A model generated the notes under the pieces. That model was not told the DNA's origin and made no database searches. It saw only the letters and a program-made list of their open reading frames with translations. A stretch of DNA of 9,911 nucleotides from Bacteroidia bacterium (GTDB lineage Bacteria; Bacteroidota; Bacteroidia; Bacteroidales; UBA5342): positions 1 to 9,911 of the forward strand of contig JAUIMD010000042.1 in the NCBI GenBank assembly GCA_030433225.1. The letters run 5' to 3'. Below, piece by piece: positions 1 to 4,950 of the stretch. The position numbers and the translations under genes are program-made. The first letter of the stretch is position 1. Each line of letters begins with the position of its first letter.

Positions 1-829
1 TGTCCCCTTCCTTTATGCTACCAAATTCGTAGGTGGTGGTAGGAAAATAGGCAACCGGTGCATTTTGCTTTTCATTTTCGGTGAGGTACGAAAAGTCCTC
101 TACAATTTTGGCGGTTACCATCAGCCGGTTGCTGTATTCTTTTTTGCCGTTCACCTCCACATAAAACCAATCCCGCACATAGTCAAAATCGTCCTTTTGC
201 GAGGCATCGTACGTTACGGTAATCGTTCCTGTTTTTTTAGCACCCAATAACTCCGGTTCGGCCACTACCGTAACCGATTTTGGTACATTCGAAAAGCTGA
301 TTTTTGCCGCCTCTGTTCCATCATTGTACACCGGTATTTCTTTGGTTCGTTTTTCCTTGTTGGTCATGGTAAGCATCGATAGACTGTTGTACTTTAAGCG
401 CAGGTTGCCAAATTCATAAGGGTACTTATCTTCCATGCTCAGTTCCTTCGGGTTCACCTTACCCACAATGCGTAATACGTAGCGCTTGGTTTCATCGTTG
501 GTAAAAACGGTAATGGATTTATTAAAATCACCCACTCTGCCGTACGGATTAAAGGTAGCGGTAATGGTGCCTTCTCCTCCCGGTAAAATCGGGCTTTTGG
601 GCCACTCAGGAGTGGTACATCCACACGAAGCCTGTACATTGTTAATGATAAGGGGCTTGGAGCCAATGTTTTTCACCTTAAATGCATGACTTACTTTTCC
701 TCCATCTTCGGCAATTTCGCCAAAGTCGTAAACCATATTTTCGAAGGTGGCCTTAGGTTCAACCGATTGGGCCATAACCGTGCCAACCGAGCACAACACC
801 AGTGTGCAGAAAGTGATCAGTTTCATCAT
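1..829 (-). CDS. Secreted protein with two DUF1573 domains (partial, C-terminus off window)
   Basis: The reading frame opens at 829 with two successive Met codons and stays open to the left edge, giving about 276 residues. Residues 1-20 form a signal peptide: a short basic start, a hydrophobic core and 'TVMA' before Gln21. The first DUF1573 domain begins near residue 27 with the pattern F-x-x-x-x-Y-D-F-G-x-I and continues through HAFKVKN (49-54) to the family hallmark SCGCTTPEWP (68-77) and a PGG turn near 84. A second domain starts near residue 260 with YEFGSIKEGD and is cut by the window edge. The intervening part looks like further beta-sandwich. DUF1573 domains are immunoglobulin-like folds common in exported Bacteroidetes proteins. 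Their molecular role is not settled, so only export and fold are supported. The gene is transcribed away from the TauE-M20-hisS unit. Full length is unknown here. Confidence 0.9.
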   Translation of the reverse strand, partial: MMKLITFCTLVLCSVGTVMAQSVEPKATFENMVYDFGEIAEDGGKVSHAFKVKNIGSKPLIINNVQASCGCTTPEWPKSPILPGGEGTITATFNPYGRVGDFNKSITVFTNDETKRYVLRIVGKVNPKELSMEDKYPYEFGNLRLKYNSLSMLTMTNKEKRTKEIPVYNDGTEAAKISFSNVPKSVTVVAEPELLGAKKTGTITVTYDASQKDDFDYVRDWFYVEVNGKKEYSNRLMVTAKIVEDFSYLTENEKQNAPVAYFPTTTYEFGSIKEGD

Positions 830-910
830 TGTATCAAATGTTTTGTTTTTTCATGTGTTAACGTTGTGTGCCGCTCCCGGTTTGAGGAGATGCGTAAGGC
901 ACATTCATTG

Positions 911-918
911 CAAATGTA
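911..918 (-). promoter_or_regulatory. Putative -7 box (TACATTTG) for the DUF1573 gene
   Basis: On the minus strand 918 to 911 reads TACATTTG, matching the Bacteroidetes -7 consensus TAnnTTTG. A TTG lies at 932-930, 11 nt upstream, which is shorter than the 17-23 nt usually quoted for the -33 element. The 5' leader would be roughly 75 nt before the start codon at 829. This is motif evidence only. Confidence 0.5.
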
Positions 919-1003
919 AAAAAATACTTCAATGTCTCCGGTGCGCAGCGGATGGCATTGCGTTAAGGAAACAATATTTATGGGGAATTTTGTTAATCTT
1001 GAT

Positions 1004-1011
1004 TACTTTTG
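1004..1011 (+). promoter_or_regulatory. Putative -7 box (TACTTTTG) for the TauE-M20-hisS unit
   Basis: TACTTTTG matches TAnnTTTG and ends 17 nt before the ATG at 1029, so the leader would be only about 10 nt. A TTG at 990-992 lies 11 nt upstream of the box. No Shine-Dalgarno sequence precedes the start codon, as is usual in this phylum. The rest of the 830-1028 gap shows nothing else that I can support. Confidence 0.55.
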
Positions 1012-1028
1012 TGCAAATTAAATACACC

Positions 1029-1397
1029 ATGAAAATGTCGGAGATTTTACTCTTGGTTATATTGGGGCTTACGGCCGGTTTTTTAAGCGGTTCGCTCGGC
1101 ATTGGGGGAGGATTAATCATTATCCCGGCCCTGGTATTTTTTTTAGGAATGTCGCAACATGCCGCCCAGGGTACCAGTTTGGCATTTATGTTGCCCCCCA
1201 TTAGTATTCTGGCTGTTTTACAATATGGTCGTCACGGCTATGTAAACTGGAAGTATGCAGGCATCATCAGTTTATTGTTTATCGTTGGAGCCTATTTTGG
1301 TTCACTGGTGGTGGTGCACATTCCATCCCATGTACTGAAAAAAATATTTGGTGTATTTATGATTGTTGTGGCGTTAAAAATGATTTTGGGAAAATAG
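1029..1397 (+). CDS. Half-length TauE/SafE-family membrane protein
   Basis: The 122-residue product has about four membrane helices (roughly 4-18, 26-40, 50-66 and 77-96, with a further hydrophobic tail 105-120) separated by short loops. The N-terminal glycine-rich signature GFLSGSLGIGGGLIIIPAL (17-35) and the QGTSLAFML segment (47-55) are typical of one repeat of the TauE/SafE permease family, whose full-length members have two such repeats in about 250 residues. This protein carries only the first, so a working transporter would need to dimerise or pair with another half; that is inference. Family members are linked to export or uptake of sulfite, sulfoacetate and other small anions, but the substrate here is unknown. 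The frame stays open upstream to an ATG at 747. I chose 1029 because the upstream part runs antisense through the DUF1573 gene, has no family similarity, and a -7 box sits at 1004-1011. An alternative Met lies two codons later. The next gene starts 2 nt after the stop. Confidence 0.85.
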   Translation: MKMSEILLLVILGLTAGFLSGSLGIGGGLIIIPALVFFLGMSQHAAQGTSLAFMLPPISILAVLQYGRHGYVNWKYAGIISLLFIVGAYFGSLVVVHIPSHVLKKIFGVFMIVVALKMILGK

Positions 1398-1399
1398 GC

Positions 1400-2590
1400 A
1401 TGAACACACAACTTATCACCCAAAAGGTAGCTGATCTTCTGCCATACACCATCCAAACCTATCGGCATCTGCATCAAAACCCCGAATTGTCGTTTGAAGA
1501 AAAGGAAACCGCAGCTTTCATTCGTAAGCAATTAGATGAGTTGGGCATACCCTACACTTCAGGTATTGGTGGAGAAGGAATTTTGGGACGAATTGAAGGC
1601 GCTCAGCCCGGTAAAATAATTGCCCTGCGTACCGATATGGATGCTTTACCCATCCAGGAAAATACGGGGTTACCCTGGGCTTCCACCAAAAAAGGAGTGA
1701 TGCATGCCTGCGGGCATGATGCACACATGGCCACTTTGCTTACTACAGCACGTGTGTTGGTGGACATGAAGGAACAATTAAAAGGAACCATACTCTTAAT
1801 TTTTCAACCCGCCGAAGAGCGCTGCCCGGGAGGCGCCAATTTAATGTTACAGGATGGGTTGTTTGATCGTTATAAACCCGAAGTAATTTTAGGGCAACAC
1901 GTTTTGCCCGGCATGGAAACCGGCAAAATTGGCATTCGTTCGGGCCTTTGCATGGCCTCGGCCGATGAACTGTACCTTGAGGTGGAGGGAGTAGGCGGAC
2001 ATGCTGCACTGCCACATTTTCTGAATGATACGGTGTTGGCGGCTTCTTCCATTGTGGTTGGCTTGCAGCAAATTATCAGTCGTCGTATTCCTGCACATGT
2101 GCCTGCGGTGCTTTCGTTTGGCCGGTTTATTGCCGATGGAGCCACTAACGTGATTCCTCCCAGTGTTAGCATACACGGCACGCTACGTTTAATGGATGAA
2201 GAATGGCGCGCCAGGGCAAAAGAATGGATTGTGGAGAATGCCCGGTTAATTGCCCAGGCAAACGGTTGTACGTGTAAAGTACACATCGAGCACGGGTATC
2301 CGTGCGTTTATAACGACCCTTCCACCTATGAAAAAGGGAAGGCATACCTGAAAGAATTTTTAGGCGAAGAACAAGTAGAAGATATGGAGATACGCATGAC
2401 GGCTGAAGATTTTGGTTTTTATAGCCAGCTTTATCCGTCGTTATTTTACCGTTTTGGGGTAAGCGGAACGTCAAACAAGAACGCTGGAGGTTTACACACC
2501 CCCAGCTTTAAAATAGATGAAGATGCTTTTGCGGCATCCATTGGTGGATTTGCCTGGCTGGCAATAAAATTTTTAGAAGAAGAGCAATAA
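1400..2590 (+). CDS. M20 (M20D-type) metallo-amidohydrolase / carboxypeptidase
   Basis: This 396-residue protein has the length and motifs of the M20 aminoacylase-1/IAA-amidohydrolase group, enzymes that remove N-acyl groups from amino acids or cleave small peptides using two metal ions. RTDMDALPIQE occurs at 77-87. The metal ligands expected for the family are all present: Cys104 and His106 in HACGHD (102-107), Glu140 with the general base Glu139 in FQPAEE (135-140), His167 in GQH, and His366 in LHTP. GGHAALPH (199-206) marks the start of the lid/dimerisation domain, which spans roughly 190-305; the catalytic domain resumes after it. There is no signal peptide, so it is cytoplasmic. Related proteins are annotated as hippurate hydrolase, N-acetyl-amino-acid deacetylase or N-acyl-amino-acid hydrolase. 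The substrate cannot be read from sequence. It lies 2 nt after the TauE-like gene and 3 nt before hisS, so co-transcription is likely. Confidence 0.93.
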   Translation: MNTQLITQKVADLLPYTIQTYRHLHQNPELSFEEKETAAFIRKQLDELGIPYTSGIGGEGILGRIEGAQPGKIIALRTDMDALPIQENTGLPWASTKKGVMHACGHDAHMATLLTTARVLVDMKEQLKGTILLIFQPAEERCPGGANLMLQDGLFDRYKPEVILGQHVLPGMETGKIGIRSGLCMASADELYLEVEGVGGHAALPHFLNDTVLAASSIVVGLQQIISRRIPAHVPAVLSFGRFIADGATNVIPPSVSIHGTLRLMDEEWRARAKEWIVENARLIAQANGCTCKVHIEHGYPCVYNDPSTYEKGKAYLKEFLGEEQVEDMEIRMTAEDFGFYSQLYPSLFYRFGVSGTSNKNAGGLHTPSFKIDEDAFAASIGGFAWLAIKFLEEEQ

Positions 2591-2593
2591 AAA

Positions 2594-3958
2594 ATGGCGC
2601 AAAAAACAGGAATTCCTAAGGGAACACGCGATTTTGGTCCGGTAGAAATGGCCCGGAGAAATTACATTTTCAACACCATAAAAGAAGTATATCAGTTGTT
2701 CGGTTTTCAGGCTATTGAAACACCGGCCATGGAAAACCTTTCTACCCTTATGGGGAAATACGGAGAGGAAGGTGATAAGCTGTTGTTCCGGATTTTAAAC
2801 TCCGGAAATTTTCTATCCAGGATTTCGGGCGATGACCTGAAGTCATTGGAGCCGGCCGAACTTTCGGCACGCATTTGTGAAAAAGGCCTGCGGTATGACT
2901 TAACTGTACCTTTTGCCCGCTATGTGGTGCAACATCGCAACGAAATTACCTTTCCCTTCAAGCGTTACCAAGTGCAGCCTGTGTGGCGTGCCGACCGGCC
3001 ACAAAAAGGGCGTTACCGCGAATTTTACCAGTGCGATGCCGATATTGTAGGATCGGATTCGTTACTGAATGAGCTGGAGCTGGTACAAATGATTGATGCC
3101 GTGTTTAGTCGTTTACACCTGAAAGTAGCCATTAAAATAAACAACCGTAAAATACTGGCCGGAATTGCTGAATACATTGATGCCCCTGATAACATAACCG
3201 ATGTTACAGTAGCCATTGATAAACTGGATAAAATCGGTTTGGATAAAGTAAATGCCGAGCTGCTGGAAAAAGGACTCACGCAAAGTGCAGTGGACAAGCT
3301 GCAACCAATTTTGCAATTGGAAGGTTCCAATGCGCAAAAGCTGGAGGCCATTTCCACCTTACTGGCCAACAATGAAACCGGCAAAAAGGGCATAGCAGAA
3401 ATGCAAACTGTGCTTAGTTATGTGGATGCCTTTGAACTGAACTGCGAAGTGCAGTTTGACCTTACCCTGGCACGTGGACTGAACTACTATACCGGTGCCA
3501 TATTTGAAGTTAAGTCGCTGGATGTGAGCATAGGCTCTATTTGTGGTGGAGGACGATACGATAACCTAACCGGGATTTTTGGCTTGCCCGATGTTTCGGG
3601 AGTAGGCATTTCGTTTGGTGCCGATCGTATTTATGATGTACTGGAAGAGACGGGACGATTTCCTGCACAAGCCATGAATGCAACCCAAGTAATGTTTGTA
3701 AATTTCGGCTCAAAAGAAGAAGCATACTGCCTTCCCTTGCTAAGTCAATTGCGTAGTGCGGGCATCAATTCTGAGATTTTTCCGGAATCGGCCAAAATGA
3801 AAAAGCAAATGAATTATGCCAACAACAAGGGGATTAAATTTGTGGTGTTGGCTGGTGAAAACGAAATGGAGCAAGGGAAAGTAACCCTGAAAAATATGGA
3901 AACAGGAAATCAGCAGTTGGTAAATAAAGAGGAAATCGTAAGTTCTTTAGAACTATAA
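2594..3958 (+). CDS. hisS: Histidyl-tRNA synthetase (eukaryote-like subtype)
   Basis: This class II aminoacyl-tRNA synthetase charges tRNA-His with histidine in the cytoplasm. The 454-residue product opens with the HisRS signature GTRDFGP (10-16). It has RYDLTVPFARYV (100-111), a motif 2 region with RADRPQKGRYREFYQCDAD (132-150), histidine-binding LARGLNYYTG (292-301) with Arg294 at the position of the catalytic arginine, GGGRYDNL (318-325), and motif 3 ending in GADRI (342-346). The anticodon-binding domain is about 365-454. The forms RYDLTVPFARY and YREFYQCD resemble eukaryotic HisRS rather than the classical bacterial versions, and an extra segment (about 67-90) precedes the RYDLT motif. 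The start is the first Met, 3 nt after the upstream stop, with a purine-rich stretch ahead. It is the last gene of a three-gene unit and is followed by a strong terminator. Confidence 0.97.
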   Translation: MAQKTGIPKGTRDFGPVEMARRNYIFNTIKEVYQLFGFQAIETPAMENLSTLMGKYGEEGDKLLFRILNSGNFLSRISGDDLKSLEPAELSARICEKGLRYDLTVPFARYVVQHRNEITFPFKRYQVQPVWRADRPQKGRYREFYQCDADIVGSDSLLNELELVQMIDAVFSRLHLKVAIKINNRKILAGIAEYIDAPDNITDVTVAIDKLDKIGLDKVNAELLEKGLTQSAVDKLQPILQLEGSNAQKLEAISTLLANNETGKKGIAEMQTVLSYVDAFELNCEVQFDLTLARGLNYYTGAIFEVKSLDVSIGSICGGGRYDNLTGIFGLPDVSGVGISFGADRIYDVLEETGRFPAQAMNATQVMFVNFGSKEEAYCLPLLSQLRSAGINSEIFPESAKMKKQMNYANNKGIKFVVLAGENEMEQGKVTLKNMETGNQQLVNKEEIVSSLEL

Positions 3959-3978
3959 AACAACGTATGATGATAAAG

Positions 3979-4009
3979 AAAAGCGTTTCAGAAATGGGAC
4001 GCTTTTTTT
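3979..4009 (+). terminator. Rho-independent terminator after hisS
   Basis: AAGCGTTTC at 3981-3989 pairs with GGGACGCTT at 3996-4004 (two G-T wobbles) around the loop AGAAAT. The stem extends by two A-T pairs (3979-3980 with 4005-4006) and runs into a seven-T tract (4003-4009). It sits about 20 nt after the hisS stop, where the operon should end. Confidence 0.85.
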
Positions 4010-4036
4010 GGATATATATCGGAAAGGGGAAAAAAG

Positions 4037-4075
4037 AAAAGGTAGGACTGATCAAAGCAATCACCCTACCTTTTT
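4037..4075 (+). terminator. Second, two-part hairpin with T-tract (possibly bidirectional terminator or structured RNA)
   Basis: GGTAGG (4041-4046) pairs with CCTACC (4065-4070), and the inner TGAT (4049-4052) pairs with ATCA (4060-4063) around a seven-base loop, leaving a small asymmetric internal loop. AAAA at 4037-4040 and TTTTT at 4071-4075 extend the base. The A-rich run 4031-4040 would act as a T-tract for transcripts on the opposite strand. It may back up the first terminator, or be the stem of a leader RNA or small RNA, given the mini-ORF that begins 21 nt after the T-tract. Confidence 0.6.
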
Positions 4076-4096
4076 GCTAACCTTAAATCTAATACT

Positions 4097-4123
4097 ATGA
4101 AAAAAATCCCGGTACGAAGATAA
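4097..4123 (+). CDS. Possible eight-codon leader peptide MKKIPVRR
   Basis: An ATG at 4097 opens a reading frame of eight codons (Met-Lys-Lys-Ile-Pro-Val-Arg-Arg) ending in TAA at 4121-4123. The ATG-AAA-AAA start resembles the beginnings of real Bacteroidetes genes and follows a hairpin with a T-tract by 21 nt. Two Arg codons sit next to the stop. A GTAA-loop hairpin (4133-4148) follows closely. It could be a leader peptide, the remains of a gene start, or chance. No translation evidence is available from sequence, and it has no strong ribosome binding site. Confidence 0.2.
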   Translation: MKKIPVRR

Positions 4124-4132
4124 GGCATTTTT

Positions 4133-4148
4133 TATGTTGTAAAACATA
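4133..4148 (+). other. Small perfect hairpin with GTAA tetraloop
   Basis: TATGTT (4133-4138) pairs exactly with AACATA (4143-4148) around GTAA, a GNRA-type tetraloop. It is A/T-rich and not followed by a T-tract, so it is not an obvious terminator. It lies in the 305-nt gap between hisS and mnmD. A weaker CGGG/CCCG inverted repeat follows at 4181-4196. The remaining bases of the gap (about 4150-4248) are A/T-rich and show no gene. Confidence 0.35.
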
Positions 4149-4248
4149 TGTCAGTGTTAAAATAATTAAAAAAAAGTTTTCGGGCTTAAAAACCCGCCTA
4201 AACATGCAGGATTCAGGGCAGCAAAAAAATCGCTATGCAAATTTTCAT

Positions 4249-4256
4249 TATGTTTG
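4249..4256 (+). promoter_or_regulatory. Putative -7 box (TATGTTTG) for mnmD-ccsBA
   Basis: TATGTTTG matches TAnnTTTG and is the only such box I find in the gap on this strand. It ends just 7 nt before the mnmD ATG at 4264, so transcription would start at or within a few bases of the start codon and the message would be nearly leaderless. No convincing -33 TTG is visible at the usual distance. Confidence 0.4.
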
Positions 4257-4263
4257 TTGAGCT

Positions 4264-4947
4264 ATGACAGTATCCAATTCGGTGCAGATTATCGCCTCCA
4301 AAGATGGGAGCAACACCTTGTATCACTCCGCTTTTAATGAAACGTACCATTCCAGGCACGGGGCAAAAACTGAATCGATGCACGTTTTCATTCAAAATGG
4401 TCTCCGATTGATTGAGAAACCTCAGCCTGTGGTGCTTGAAATTGGAATGGGTACCGGGCTCAATGTGTTGCTTACCCGTCAATATCAAAAGGAAACTCCG
4501 GGCCTGGTCTCTATTGTTTACCACACCCTCGAAATGTTTCCGATACCAGAAGAAACGGTGAAGGCCTTACAATATACACACGGCATTGCCGATGATGATG
4601 CGGCCTTTTTTTACGCCTTGCATAAAGCCCAATGGAATGTCGCTACCCCCTTGACAGAAGATTTTACCCTGTTTAAAATTAAACACAACCTGCTGGATTT
4701 TACTCCTTCCTTTGCATACGATGTTGTATATTTTGATGCCTTTGCTCCCAATACCCAACCGCAATTGTGGGACAAAAAAATATTTCAACGCCTGTTTGAA
4801 CACCTGAATGAAGGCGGCGTTTTATGTACTTACTGTGCAAAGGGACAGGTAAGGCGGGATTTGATAGAAGTGGGGTTTCGCGTAGAACGAAGGCCAGGTC
4901 CGCCCGGGAAAAGGGAAATGATTGTGGCATTTAAAGACAAAAATTGA
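4264..4947 (+). CDS. mnmD: tRNA 5-methylaminomethyl-2-thiouridine methyltransferase (MnmD)
   Basis: The 227-residue protein matches the stand-alone MnmD family, equivalent to the N-terminal methyltransferase domain of E. coli MnmC. It uses S-adenosylmethionine to make the last methylation of the mnm5(s2)U34 wobble base in certain tRNAs. An N-terminal KDGSNTLYH segment (13-21) is followed by EIGMGTGLN (59-67), the glycine-rich SAM loop. DVVYFDAFAPNTQPQLW (153-169) is the family signature around the active site. TYCAKGQVRRDL (189-200) and GPPGKREM (212-219) complete the fold. There is no FAD oxidase domain, so the demodification step of bifunctional MnmC must be absent or done elsewhere. The start gives the family's N-terminus with few extra residues; if the -7 box is real the transcript is nearly leaderless. 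The gene ends 3 nt before the cytochrome c synthase gene, implying co-transcription. Confidence 0.93.
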   Translation: MTVSNSVQIIASKDGSNTLYHSAFNETYHSRHGAKTESMHVFIQNGLRLIEKPQPVVLEIGMGTGLNVLLTRQYQKETPGLVSIVYHTLEMFPIPEETVKALQYTHGIADDDAAFFYALHKAQWNVATPLTEDFTLFKIKHNLLDFTPSFAYDVVYFDAFAPNTQPQLWDKKIFQRLFEHLNEGGVLCTYCAKGQVRRDLIEVGFRVERRPGPPGKREMIVAFKDKN

Positions 4948-4950
4948 AGT

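Noticed and set aside
747..1028. Upstream extension of the TauE-like reading frame to an ATG at 747
   Set aside because: The extra 94 codons run antisense through the start of the DUF1573 gene and the divergent promoter region, lack any TauE similarity, and would place the start codon far upstream of the -7 box at 1004-1011.
1870..2286. 138-codon open frame on the minus strand
   Set aside because: It lies wholly inside the M20 amidohydrolase gene, whose motifs are intact on the plus strand. The antisense product shows no domain or signal, and similar shadow frames occur under every long gene here.
3834..4064. Minus-strand open frame overlapping the hisS 3' end and the terminator
   Set aside because: It reads through the terminator hairpin and A/T-rich tract, giving a low-complexity Phe/Pro-rich peptide; there is no promoter or start context.
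4181..4196. CGGG/CCCG inverted repeat as a minus-strand terminator with the T-run formed by 4168-4175
   Set aside because: The stem is only four or five pairs, and no minus-strand gene ends nearby, so it is not supported as a terminator.
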